DNA of 64,000 bases, taken from Euonymus europaeus (lineage: Eukaryota > Streptophyta > Magnoliopsida > Celastrales > Celastraceae). The notes below the pieces were generated by a model. That model was not told where the DNA came from and did not search any database. It was given only the letters and a program-made list of their open reading frames with translations. The stretch spans positions 16,569,001 to 16,633,000 of the forward strand of contig OY756972.1 in the NCBI GenBank assembly GCA_963580455.1, read 5' to 3'. This document shows, in pieces, positions 11,530 to 23,093 of this stretch. The translations under genes and the position numbers were made by a program. Every line of letters starts with the position of its first letter. Within the stretch, counting starts at the first letter, position 1.

Positions 11530-13175
11530 ATGGATAGCATGCACAGCTTTTGGCAACTTGGTGATGACCTTCGAGGACAATCAAAAGTCTCAGATAATCA
11601 AAAATGGTTGATGGCTGCTTCAAAATTGGCCGAGCAGACAAGATTGAAGGGTGAACGAATGAATAACCTTGATCTTTCAAAGGGCCTCTCTGAAATTATG
11701 CCAAGAGAAAAGTTTGGGTCTAGGGAAGATAACAAATTTGAAAGCATCAACCTCAGCTTTAATATGTTAAACTTGGAGAGCAAGCTGATGGAAAATGCAA
11801 GCAAAAGTTCTCTCAGGAACAGCATCTACAATATGAATGCAGTCTACCCAAAAAACATTGGGAGCAATGTAGGAAACCTGACTGCTAACCAGTATATTGG
11901 CAATAATCACACCAATAGAGACCTCAATATCAATAGTAATAACAAAAATAGTAACAATATTGAACAAAACAGTGCAACAAGTGCTGTTGACAAACGATTC
12001 AAGACTTTACCTGCAGCAGAGACACTTCTACGAAATGAGGTCCTTGGAGGATACATCTTTGTTTGTAACAATGATACAATGGAAGAGGATCTAAAGCGCC
12101 AGCTATTTGGTAATGAATGCTTTCTTCAATCACTCTATTCTTGTTCTTGGTATACTTGGGTTACTCGTGTTAGCTTGGTCCCTTTAGTTCAGATGTCATC
12201 TTTAACATGGAGTATTTGGTTGTGCACACAATAATTTGTGGAATATCTACTCTGCTGTGTCTAAATCATCAAGCTTGTTAGAAATGTTGTGCTGATTGTA
12301 TTATACTTGGGGAGTTCAACACAAAATTCAAAGGCTCAAAGCCTATGCTTGATCATTTTTGGATTTAACTTCCTACTTCAATGTCGTTTGTTCTTATGTG
12401 TTGATTGTTACTCTCATTTGGTAGGTCTACCACCGAGGTATAGGGATTCTGTTCGGGCAATAACACCTGGATTACCTCTGTTTCTCTATAACTACATTAC
12501 CCACCAGTTGCATGGAGTTTTTGAGGTTTGTTCGTAACTCAACTATTGTATATTTTTTAGCCTTACAGTAGTATTCTTAAGCTCTTCTATTCAGAAAAAG
12601 AAAAAAGAAAAAAGAAAATATGAGACATAATCCTTCTTTCTTCTGTGTTATAGTTATATCTTTATTTTTTATAATCCTCATTCGATAAAGGATTTATTGC
12701 AACTTGTGTGTGCTAATCCAATTTCTTTCACAGGCTGCAAGTTTTGGGGGTTCTAACATTGATCCTACAGCTTGGGAGGACAAAAAATGTAAAGGCGAGT
12801 CTAGGTTTCCAGCTCAGGTAATTGATATTTTCGCCAACTTTGTTTCTCTTGTGATTTCTGGAGATATTAGCTGCTTGATGTAATTTCTTTCTTCCATGTA
12901 GGTGAGAATCCGGATCAGGAAACTCTGCAAGGCGCTGGAAGAAGATTCTTTTAGGCCTGTATTGCATCATTATGATGGACCAAAGTTCCGTCTTGAGTTG
13001 TCAGTTCCTGAGGTGCAGTTTGCGATCTTATAGAAAAACTCTCTCTCAAACACACGGGCACACACATTATAGTTTTTACTGCATTTTTGCATAAGAAGGC
13101 TAATGAGTTTTATGTGTAATGCAGACCTTGGATCTAATGGACCTTTGCGAACAAGCCGGCACTGCAGATAAGTGA
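11530..13175 (+). CDS. DCD-domain protein, N-rich-protein (NRP) type
   Basis: Five coding exons: 11530-12109, 12425-12525, 12734-12817, 12902-13012 and 13125-13175, all with GT-AG introns. They encode about 308 residues. The N-terminal half (to residue ~165) is polar, with an Asn-rich run around residues 115-155. The C-terminal half is a full Development and Cell Death (DCD) domain with GYIFVC, LFGLP, TPGLPLFLYN, LHGVFEA, SRFPAQV, FRPVL and KFRLEL, the motifs defining this plant-specific domain. NRP proteins of this architecture take part in ER and osmotic stress signalling towards programmed cell death; that role is inferred from the family. The ATG follows a leader-intron acceptor at 11518 and opens with MDSMHSFWQLGD, a start typical of the family. 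No truncation or frameshift is seen. It sits alone between repeats. Confidence 0.92.
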
Positions 13176-14092
13176 ATGGTCAGCAAAATGGTAGGATATG
13201 CGGTGCGTGCCACTTTTGACTGGTTATGAAAGAAATTCCCTAGAGCGCAAGCTTGGAGTTTTAAGGTGGTTTGTGGTGAATAATCTCGAGAAAAGAGTGA
13301 TTTTGAGCGAAATTAAATTCGTGCATGTGTGCATTGTAGATGGTCGAGTGTTTGTGTGTGTAACGTGTGTTAGTGCTGCAATCTTATGTAATATTTAAGC
13401 TGTTAGAAGTTGGGTTCATCAAAGGATGAGACCTTGATGTTGTCTATTTTGTGCATGTAACTGGAGCTTGTGACCGATTATTCCTTGTTTGTGCTCAGTT
13501 TATCTCCATTTCAATGGAACTGCGAACATCTCAGACATCTGAAAATTTATTTTGAACTATCATGTTCACATTTATGGATTCTTTTTTTTTTTTTGAATGG
13601 CCACCTTGTGGGAATCGAAGCTACCCATCATGGTTTTGGGTTGGATTTGGTATTTGATACCGGGTTTAGGGTATTCGAATAAAAAATCGGACCGAAATCG
13701 TACAGCGAATTGTAACTGACTCAACTCAACCTTACCCTTAATTACAAGTAAAATTTCAAAATTTGAAAGTATTAGTAAATATGTTACATAAATGATTTGA
13801 ACCTTACATGTGTATAAAAAATAAATCACTTAATCACTAGTTTTTTTGTAATTATATTTTTCATAGTTTATAAATATATATTGAGTATAAAATTTGGTTG
13901 ACCTTAATAATGTCATAAATGTCACATAAATTCATAGTGAATATAAATAAATTAAATCACTTAGCTACTAGTTTAATTATTTATTTTTGTTTGATTGTTG
14001 ATGTCTAAGAAGTAATATAGTATTATCATGTAGTTCATCTGAAAATTGAACTCTTTTTCTATTTCTATCTATTTGTATTATCATATCTTTCA
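13176..14092 (+). other. DCD gene 3' UTR and AT-rich spacer
   Basis: The first ~350 bp are probably 3' UTR (T/G-rich, no frame). From 13590 onward come imperfect GGGTTTAGGG/GGATTTGG-type repeats and AT-rich DNA up to the MULE target duplication at 14093. No gene is visible. Confidence 0.5.
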
Positions 14093-14101
14093 TTATTAAT
14101 A

Positions 14102-16550
14102 GGGAAAATTAGGCTTAGATCCAAATTTACTAACTTTTAAGAGTAAAATGACAGTTGAATTTTTTTTGTTAGTTAAGGTCCAGCTGATTTTTAAATTTAT
14201 TGAATTAAGGACAAAACTTGAAATTGCAGATTTGTCATTGTTATTCCAATCAAATATGATTGAAAACTTATTTTTCGCTCTGCAGATGCTTCCGACTTTG
14301 GATTGAGGAGAGGCCAGTGGTGTTGGAATCGTGAGGTCGAGACGAATCCAACTCCATTGGCCTTGCCAAGATTTGACATCGAAAACTGTCGATTCGAGGC
14401 AAAACGTTCATAACACATTTTGTTTCAATTCGATCGTTTCTCGTGTCAGATTGAGGTGAGATCAGTGACGTTAGAATCGTTAGGCCGAGAAAAATCCAAC
14501 GCTACTAGACTTGTCGAGATCCGACATTGGAAACTTCCAAATCAAGGCAAAATAGTATGCACCAATCAGAACGTGTTTTACCTTGATCTGGCCGTTTCTA
14601 GAGACGGATCGAGACGAGACCGGTGGCTTTGAATTCATCTTAGTCAGGCAATTCCAACGTCACTGGTCTCGCCTCAATCCGTCATCGGAAAGTGATTACC
14701 CGGTCAAAAAACATTTTCGAAGGTTCTACAGAGAAAAGTATTTTCTACGGAGAAAAATAGCATTGTACATTTTATGATGATATTATTGGCCCATTATTTA
14801 GGTCTTGCTTTAAGTGCTTCCAATGGTAAGAATTTGTTGGATTTAGTGAATCTAAACTTTCTAATTCATCACTTGGGAGATAGGTTTTTAATAGCGAATC
14901 CAGGTTTTGATCTGTCGAATAGAGAAAAAATAATTCTACAGGAAAAAAAGTTTTAACCAATTTTGGAAGTTTAAACCCCGGTGTTTAGGGTATCCGAGCC
15001 TGTTAGGGTTTAGTAGTTAGGACCCTATGGTTTAACATTTGGGACATTTAATATTTTAGTAGTGAATCCGTTCCTTAAGCCCGTTAAGGTTTAACGAATC
15101 CAAGCCTTAAGGTTCATCACTTAGGACATAAGGTTTAGTAGTAAATCTATGCTTTGGGTCTGTCAAATAGAGAAAAAAATTACATAGAAAAAGAATTGTA
15201 CAGAGAAATAAAGATCTTACAGATAAATATAGGTTATAAAGAGAACAAGAGTTATACACTAACAATATAACGAAAAATGTGATTTCATATTTTTTGGCCT
15301 GACTTTTATGTCGGAACCTTGGGTTCATCACTTGGGACATATAATTTTAGTATTGAATCCAAGTTTTGGGTCTATTATATAGAGAAAAATATATTTTACG
15401 AAGAGAAAGTGATTCTAAAGATAAATAAAGGTTCTACAAAGGACTATAGGTTCTACAGAGAAAAATAGTTCTACAGAGAAATAAAAGTTCTACAGAGAAA
15501 TATAATTTATAAAGAGAAAAGGAGTTACGCACTAGTAGTAGAATGAAAATTGTGATTTCATATTTTTTGGTCTGACTTTTATGTCTGAACCTTGGGACAT
15601 GGTTTTAGTATTGAATCCGAGCTTTGGATCTATTATATAGAGAAAAAGTAATTCTAAAGATAAATAAAGATTTTACAGAGAAATATATGTTCTATAAAGA
15701 AAAAGAGTTCTACAGAGAAATAAAGATTCTACAGAGAAATATAGGTTATAAAGGAAAAAAAAAAGTTATGCAAACGAAAACTATGATTTCATATTTTTTA
15801 GCCTGACTTTTATGTCTGAACTTTGAGACATAGAGTTTTAGTATTGAATACGAGTTTTGGGTCTATTGCATAGAGAAAAATATAGTTTACAGAGAAAAAG
15901 TAATTCTAAAGATAAATAAAGGTTCTACAGAGAAATATAGGTTATACAGAGAAAAAGAGTTTTAAAACTATAATTTCATATTTTTTAGCCTAACTTTTTT
16001 GCCCGACCACCAAAATGATCGTCGTTGGTATCAAAAGAAGCGCAATTATGAGAGGAATAAAGCCCAACTTATGGCAGCCAGAACAGAGGTCCATAGCAGC
16101 CGGAAAGCCACCGCGAAGCTCCGACGACGCCCCAAAACTTCTTTTCATTGCTGAAGTTGTTTCCGATGTTGGATCGAGGTAAGACTAGTGGTGTTGGAAT
16201 CGTTTCGCCGATACGAATCCAACGCCACCAGTATTGCTTCAATCCGATGTCAGAAATGTCGGCAAAATGTATTTCAAACGTTTTGCCTCGATTCGACCTT
16301 TTCGGGTGCCGGATTGAGGAGAGACCACCGTCATTGGACTCTCCTCGACGATACAATTTCAACGGCAGTGGTCTCTCTTCGATCAGATGTCGGGAAGAGT
16401 AAATATTCTTGTCGAAGATGAAGACCACGTATAATGGATGAGAGGGATAGTTTGGATAGTTTAATTATTTTGTCATTATTTCTAATTTTTAAATGAATTG
16501 GACCTCCTTCTAAAATTAAATATGATTACGTCCTTTTATCTAATTTGCCC
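14102..16550. mobile_element. Non-autonomous Mutator-like element with 9-bp TSD
   Basis: The 2449-bp unit is flanked by identical 9-bp duplications TTATTAATA (14093-14101 and 16551-16559). Its termini are inverted: GGGAAAATTAG on the left and GGGCAAATTAG (reverse complement) on the right. A 9-bp duplication with GGG-initial ends is the signature of the Mutator superfamily. No transposase motif is present, so it would depend on a helper. GC-richer subterminal blocks (about 14270-14700 and 16140-16400) share GTTGGAATCGT/CGAATCCAAC-type mirrored segments. The middle (about 15100-15990) is a decaying tandem array. ORFs in it (for example around 16069-16428, both strands) overlap each other and show no conserved domain. 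Confidence 0.75.
15100..15990 (+). repeat. Degenerate tandem array inside the MULE
   Basis: The phrase GATTTCATATTTTTTGGCCTGACTTTTATGTC recurs in near-identical form near 15279, 15556, 15784 and 15972. Between copies are runs of TTCTACAGAGAAA-type 18-20-bp subunits and a TTTTAGTATTGAATCC segment. Spacing shrinks from about 277 to 228 to 188 bp, as expected for loss of inner subunits. Confidence 0.75.
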
Positions 16551-16559
16551 TTATTAATA

Positions 16560-17293
16560 AGTATCTTAGACTTATAAAAAAAAATATGAATTCTATCTTT
16601 AAATATATTTTTAATGTACGATTCGGATTTCGAGTTAGATTATACATGTTTAGAAACGATTATCCAACCAATTATGGAAAAATATTGAGAAAGTTAAATG
16701 GTAAACGGGTATCTAGCGGTGAACGGTTAAATGGTAACGATTTTGGTATAGGGTACATTAAATAGTAACGACTTTAGTATTTTTTTATTGGAAGGGTACT
16801 CGATCCGTTGTCATACCTAGTCGAATACTAGTTTCCAAATGAGACTCTTAATCCGTTCTAAAAAGTAAGGCAGTGGCATAGGCTTTTGTCGCATGGAATT
16901 AGGAAAATTTTGAGGAAATACTTCTCGTTGATTTGAAAGTGAATGAGTTTTTTAACCCGTCCAACAAGAAGGGCAGTGCCATTGCTAGATCACACATTTA
17001 GATCTAGTTATGTTTGGGAGCATTCTTTTCACCAACACCACTAGGAGAGGGAGCTTGTATGTGAATTGGGCAAACATGAATGTAGCATGGGTTTGTCAGT
17101 GCGATAATCGACATAGTTAGGTAGTCCAAGAGAGAGAGAGCCTTGGAAGCCTCGATGACTACATATAGTGGTATTCATCGATCATGCATTCATTCATTGG
17201 TTATGCCACTACAGTTCTGAGTGGACCACTGTTATAGTATGAACTTCTCAAGAGTAGACCTCAACGTGTGGTAAATATTTAAGCAATTTTATA
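16560..17293. other. AT-rich spacer, no gene seen
   Basis: No conserved reading frame, RNA gene or repeat boundary is visible. The 3' part (about 17000-17298) may be the left part of a retroelement that the solo LTR at 17299 interrupts, because sequence resumes in register after its target duplication. Confidence 0.4.
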
Positions 17294-17298
17294 TCTAT

Positions 17299-19390
17299 TG
17301 TAACGCCCCATCCCACGAAACCCTAACCAATAGATCCATAGGTCGGAACGCTACTCGTATTTCATTATAAACTCGCTCTACAGTTTAGCAACCCTAATCA
17401 GAAGAACCTATATAATCGATACGAATCCACTTCGTTTAACAAACCCAATAAATGGTTAGTATAATTTAGTCTGAAATAAAAGCTTCTTCTTATATATCTC
17501 AAATATGCAGTAACATCCAATTAATATCCTTTAAGTATACTACTAGGAAACTTAGACCTTTCATTCTCATTTCCAAATCTATATTTATTACCATACATCA
17601 AAGTTATTAAATGTAAGCATAATTACATTTAATACTTAGTTTATCAATCCTCTGTGAAAACTAGCTTCAGTCACATGAACATCTTCTTCATGAATTTACG
17701 ACGACACCATCAACTCCTAAGTCAGCACAATCATCTAAGAAATTAATACCTGCATCACGGAACATAGTGAGCCGAGGCCCAGCAAGTAATACCTATGGAT
17801 GAATGCACATGAACCTCATCTTTAGAAAACAGTCAACCATTAAAATAATTTTTCCAATACTCGGGCCCTTAACCTAGGTAAACTGCTACAGAGCAACCGG
17901 TCGGGATTTTTCCTCTTTTGTATCTCAAAGATACCCTTTCAATAATAACCTCAACCTTAACCTTTCCATACACCCTCCCTGTAGCAGCAATACCTGGTTC
18001 GTAAAACACCTTTTTCCTCAAACCGAACTTTTCCTTTTTATGTAATGCAATGCATCGTGCTTATGAACAATATTTAATGCATCAGTAAATCATACGTAAC
18101 ACCTCACTTTCAAGAACATCAAACAGTCGTCATATCAGTTCCATCACCATATTCAGTCCAAACAGATAACAGTACACATTGCATACTATAGAGCAATACA
18201 ATAACAGTTATGTCGTTCAATCACGGTAACCAAACATCACATTCAATACAATTATAATATAAATCATCATTCATATCACAATTCTCATATAACTCGTCAT
18301 AGAATTCCGATCAAATACATATCAATAATCAAACAATTACACATACAATAACACATATAGTTCACAGATCACAGTTCCGTAATACAGTTGTGTATTACTT
18401 ACCTCAATATGTCCCCGTAATTTCTCGATATTTTAACTATCAAACTGGTGCCTGAAATTCATAATAATACCTAAAGCCATTAATATTTATTCTTATTATT
18501 TCTCGTTAATTAATTTAAAACTTAAGTGGTGGGTTCCTAAAACCCATATAATATCCATAATCTTTTATTAATATTTTTTATTCTTAGTTAATTTCTTTTA
18601 TCAATACAATTAACATTAATCAATAAAATTAAGATCAATTAATTAACATAACTGTCAACCGGGTCAGGCAGACCCGGTTGCCCCTTTTTCCTCCCACAAA
18701 CGGGTCTAACAGACCCGTTGGGTTATTTTACCGGGTCGCCACCGTTGGTGGCGCGGTGGTGGTCATGACCGACCTCGGTGGGTAGGAAACGCTACAGCGA
18801 GTCTATTGGTGGCAACAGGTACCTGAACGGTGGCCGGACAATCAGAAATAGCTGCTCAAAACCCACGGTCACCGCGTGGTTCATTCCTCCGTTGACGGCC
18901 TTCCACTCCACCTTTCCGTCCGAAACCGATGTCGTTGGCTTCCTCAAGTTATGCTCGTTCTTATCGTGCCTACCCGCCCTCCGTTCGTTGATGTTCAGAC
19001 GATCGGGCCTTCCGTCGCCGCCATCTCTTTCCCAGCCTTTCCTGGTTCTAGGGTTCCCCCTCCGCCTCGGTTTGCGTGCACTTAATATTATTTTATCAAT
19101 TATTTCAGTAATTTCTCTTTTACAGTTCTGTCCCTGCTCTTATTCTAAAATTACCTAAAATACCTATCTGTATTTACAGGATTGCCATTATCATATTTAT
19201 TATTATATTTAACTTCCCGAATTCATGGCGAGTTCATTTTAATCCCGTTTCCGATAATTCTTGCGCTAACAACTTTTAATTCCGCGATAGGATTTATAAA
19301 AAATATTTTAATCGAACTTAGGTCACCCATGACATCACCTATCTTACCACATCTACCACCACAGGTTACCCGGAGGTTTAGGGTGTTACA
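17299..19390. mobile_element. Solo LTR, TGTAACGCCCC family (2.09 kb)
   Basis: It begins TGTAACGCCCC and ends GGGTGTTACA, giving an inverted TGTAAC/GTTACA terminus. An identical TCTAT lies at 17294-17298 and 19391-19395, a perfect 5-bp target duplication. The inner phrase GAGCCGAGGCCCAGCAAGTAATACC (near 17768) resembles GAGTCGAAGCTCAGTAGGAAATAC in the LTR at 191-1709, so the two LTRs are distantly related. No coding region or primer site is present. The overlapping ORFs at 18778-19158 are GC-rich but match nothing I recognise. Confidence 0.8.
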
Positions 19391-19395
19391 TCTAT

Positions 19396-20122
19396 CTATT
19401 GCAAAATTTTTGATATATCAATAATACCCTCTAATAAAAGACTGACAAGTGTCAAACAACGCATATAGCTCAAACTATAATGGTCGATATTCGTTGCTCA
19501 GATTAATCGAGCAACCAACCAATAAGCTCGGCACAACCTTTCGGTAAACTCAAGTCATTATGGGAAGCGAGTCCCATACCAACAAGAACTCTTTCTTAAC
19601 CAAAATAGTTTTCTATTCTAACAAGAATTCCTCTTAAGCATGAACATGATTCCCAATAGGAGAAGGAGAAGGAGAACCAGCACCATTATAAAAAGATATC
19701 TCTAATAGGTAAACTCAAGACAGATTCTACAGTCTAATATATAATTTCTAGAGAATAGATTTACTATATTCTTGAAGATTTATACGTTCATTTCTGACTT
19801 GAGAGTTTGAGCGCCAATGCTAGAGAACATCCTTTGGTGGGCTGCTAGCTCATATTTGTTCATCTACATAGGAGATCACCAACCGAAGAGCAATACAAAC
19901 CGAGAAGACCTAGCTTGGCCATATCTTTATACGTCATCTAGACTGACCAGTTTTGGACATCATCATATTGGTGTCATCTATGGGAAATTTTCCCAAAAAA
20001 CTAATGATGGTTCGAACTAGAAATACTAAAGGAAGATAACAACCAAGCCCCTAGCAACTGGTGGAAACGCCCAAGCTGAGCAACTGGGCCAACCACAGTT
20101 GCAAGATCAAATTGCCCAGCTA
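19396..20122 (+). mobile_element. Tat-lineage gypsy: LTR end, leader and gag start
   Basis: TTGGTGTCATCTATGGGAA at 19968-19986 corresponds to the TTTGGCGCCGTCTGTGGGAA sequence that follows the 5' LTR in many plant Tat-lineage elements. It therefore marks the LTR/leader junction. Upstream, 19437-19960 looks like U3-R-U5 with a TATA-like TTATAAAAAG near 19686. An ATG at 20004 or 20007 (MVRTRNTKG) is the expected gag start, but stops appear after a few codons. The true LTR start was not found and may lie before the inserted solo LTR at 17299. Confidence 0.5.
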
Positions 20123-20529
20123 ATACAATAGATGAACACTTTTACTTAAAGACTGGATCAGATCCGAGAGTAAACCAAGCGCCTCTGCCTCATAAGAGCA
20201 ATACCCACAGAATGGGGGACCAAAACTCTCAGACTGGAGAGTCAAGGCATCCTAGCCGAGTAAGACCCTCGAGAGTGACTAGCCGATGGACTTGCCCCCT
20301 CATACACACAAACTAGATAGCAAGTTCATTGACGATGTAGGAGGGGGCAAGTCCATCGGCTAGTCGCTCTCGAGGGTCTTGCTCGGCTAGGATGCCTTGA
20401 CTCTCTAGTTTGAGATTTGGTCCCCTATTCTGTGGGTATTGCTCTTATGAGGTGGAGGCGAAGATGGAGGTGCTTGGTTTACTCTCGGATCTGATCTAGT
20501 CTTTAAGTAAAAGTGTTCATCTATTGTAT
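20123..20529. repeat. Long inverted repeat (hairpin) made from gag sequence
   Basis: The left arm (20123-20301) and right arm (20341-20529) are near-perfect reverse complements with a 39-bp spacer. Identity is about 93% by eye, with a 9-12-bp extra segment in the right arm near 20450-20465. The transcript would fold into a stem of about 180 bp. The left arm reads in the gag direction of the surrounding Tat element, so the right arm is an inverted copy of gag DNA. Confidence 0.85.
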
Positions 20530-22362
20530 CAGAATAGGGGACCTCCTATTCTCGAAATCACCAAAGAACCTTCACTTCTTCCCGTGCCTTCCTCTATCTC
20601 TCTATCTCTCCCACCATTAATACTCAGATCGCCTATGTTATCAAACTCACTCACTGCCATCACCAAAATCATCATTTTCCTCGAAAATCATCATCACTAT
20701 ACATCCATTATCACAAAATCTTCATTAAATCAGACCGATCCACCATCAAGCTCCATCGAAGCCTCAACCTCTCTGTCAACCTCATCCAAATAGAACCCGA
20801 TTTGTACAAACCTCACTGAAAATCAAACCATCCTCCTCCACCTCCGATTGCTTCCTCCATAGATCTGGAAAGGTAAGAATCTTGGAAACTCTGCATATAG
20901 AATTGATTTGTTTGTTCTGTTTGCTCTTTTGTTATTATTCTATGTAATCACGAGCCTATGAAGAAGAAGGGAGCACTTGATGGCTTTACATGGTGAAGAA
21001 GGTTTCAAAGAAGGTTGGTTCCAGCTTTAGGCAGAGAAGAGACAGGGTAATGGGCCGATTGATTATTTTTGGGAGGATACTAGGCTGACTGATTAGTTTC
21101 ATAGAGTAATGAGCCAATTGGAGAGATGGGCCGGTTAGATTTTTTTTGCAGGGATATGGGCCAGTTAAGTCTTTATTTGATTGACTAGGCCATATGTTTA
21201 AAAAAAAAAGGACATGGGGCTTATAATCTTGTTTAGATGATTGGGCTTTTGGGCTTAGACTTAGTTTAGGTGTTGGATCATTGAAGACAGTTGAAGTTTA
21301 ATTTGTGAGCTAGCAATGATATTAGATTGGGTTTGGGTTTTAGTTAAGAAGTTTGGTCTATTTTGGGGTTTTCATTTTTAATTTTTTTTTGATGTATTTG
21401 GACCCTACGTCATTGTAATATGTAAATAGTGAAAACAAATAGTAAAAGAAAACGCATGCATATTATTTTAGGTTGATAGAGGCATACAGGCATTTAGAGA
21501 TTTTATGATTTGCAAATTTTTATTTACTTGTTTTGGGATTTTATTTTGTTGTAAATGGCGCAACACGACAGTAATTAATTTAAAGTTGTCTCACTGTTAA
21601 TAAAGAAAAATTAATTTACTAATATAAATTAGTGATTTCTCAACTAATAAATGTCATAAGTTGGTATTCAAAACCCAAACTTGTATTTAAATACCATAGG
21701 TTGATACCTTAAATTCAAGTATTTTCTTCCATAAGTTGGTATTCTCAATCACTGTTTTTATAAACCTTACCCTTTCATGATAAGATACCTTTTTAAAATA
21801 AAATGTCATAAGTTGGTATTCAATCCTTTTTCGGGTATTCTAAATTATTACAAAATTCACCTTATTTTTTTACCAAATAAATACCATAAGTTGGTATTTT
21901 CAAATTCTTTTCAAATTTATTCACTTCATCCAAATTCCATAAGTTGGAATTCCAAAACTAACCCAATTTTAATTCCGAACTGATCACCAAATTTAAATAC
22001 AATACCATAAGTTGGTACTTCAAAAATTATTTTCAAAAATATGGTTCTCTTTGATGTCATAAGTTGGTACATTTTTTTAATAAAATGTCATAAGTTTGTA
22101 TTTTCAAAACTCTAATCTCTTCCCTTCCATAAGATGGTGTGATTCAAACATTCAATCATTATTCCTTCCAAATGATCCAATCTCGCAAATAATAGTTTTA
22201 GTAACTATTTTAAACAGGAGTCGTGGGGTGCCTGACATCTTCCCCATGCTCAAACGACCCTCGTACCCTTAATTTTGGTTCGCAGATTTTTCTTCAAGTG
22301 TCCAATCGCACTTTTAATTCGATTGGTTGGGACTCTGTTCAATTTTCGGGCCGGTTGTTACA
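20530..22362 (+). mobile_element. 5'-truncated LTR of a third family
   Basis: The right end GGGCCGGTTGTTACA (CA at 22361-22362) is preceded by a GTCGTGGGGTGCCTGACATCTTCCCC block. That block parallels the right end of family A LTRs, although the sequences differ, which implies a related LTR family in plus orientation. It ends directly in Tat reverse-transcriptase sequence, so it was inserted in pol. No TG start was found; the left part seems to have been lost at the inverted repeat. Non-coding except for short chance ORFs. Confidence 0.5.
21650..22145 (+). repeat. Dispersed short repeat (CCATAAGTTGGTATT)
   Basis: About ten copies of C/TCATAAGTTGGTATT occur near 21655, 21695, 21730, 21805, 21890, 21940, 22006, 22056, 22088 and 22128. 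Spacing is irregular (30-85 bp) and the spacers are dissimilar and AT-rich. It is not a simple tandem repeat. Confidence 0.8.
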
Positions 22363-23093
22363 ATGTCATTACACACTGGCTCAGCATAAAACTTGTTAGC
22401 CGACCAATGAAGCAAAAAAAGAGGAATTTTGCATTGAACAAGAAAGAAGAAATAAAAATTGAAGTAAACAAGCTTCTTGATGCCGAGTTCATCTGAAAAG
22501 TCCGTTACCCAGAGTGGCTCACCAATGTCGTGATAGTTGTCAAACCCAATGGGAAGTGGAGCATGTGCGTGGATTTCATTGACCTTAACAAAGCCTATCC
22601 AAAGGATAGTAAACCATTACCCAAGATAGATCAATTAGTAGATGCTAACTCGGGAAAGGCCTCCTAAGATTCCTTGATGCATACTCTAGATATCATCATA
22701 TTCGAATGGACCAAGAAGTTGAAGAACGCACTCTTTCATAACTCCGGAGGGCACATATTGCTATTAGGAAATGCCTTTTGGGGTAAAAAAATGTTTGTGC
22801 GACTTACCATAGACTGGTAAACAAAATACTCACTCCATTGCTCTAGAATACAATATAGGCTTACCTTGATGACACAACGGTGGAAATCAAGGATGAGAAG
22901 GATCACCCAGCCGACTTAGAGATCATGTTTGACGTCCTTAACAAGTACGAGATGAAGTTGAATCTAGAGAATTGTGCATTTAGAGTCTTCTCAGGAAAGT
23001 TCCTCGATTTTCTCATATGTAAACTAGGAATTGACGTTAATCTTGAGAAGGTAAAGGCTATCATAAACATGCAAGCTATAAGAAGTACAACAA
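22363..23093 (+). pseudogene. Tat-lineage gypsy reverse transcriptase fragment
   Basis: Fragments in shifting frames match plant Ty3/gypsy RT: SRPMKQKKRNFAL, EEIKIEVNKLLDAEFI, then GKWSMCVDF and LNKAYPKDSKPLPKID, then (about 22905-23085) EIMFDVLNKYEMKLNLENCAF and GIDVNLEKVKAI. The same order and wording occur in the better preserved element at 50.9-51.6 kb. The active-site YxDD region is unreadable. It starts at an LTR end (22362) and ends at another LTR start (23094), so both flanks are insertions. Confidence 0.8.

Noticed and set aside
16069..16428. 119-codon ORF in the 14.1-16.55 kb MULE as captured gene
   Set aside because: Overlaps ORFs in other frames and arises from mirrored repeat blocks; no host-gene similarity seen.
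18778..19158. GC-rich 126-codon ORF
   Set aside because: Lies wholly in a solo LTR (17299-19390), overlaps another ORF in a second frame, and shows no domain.
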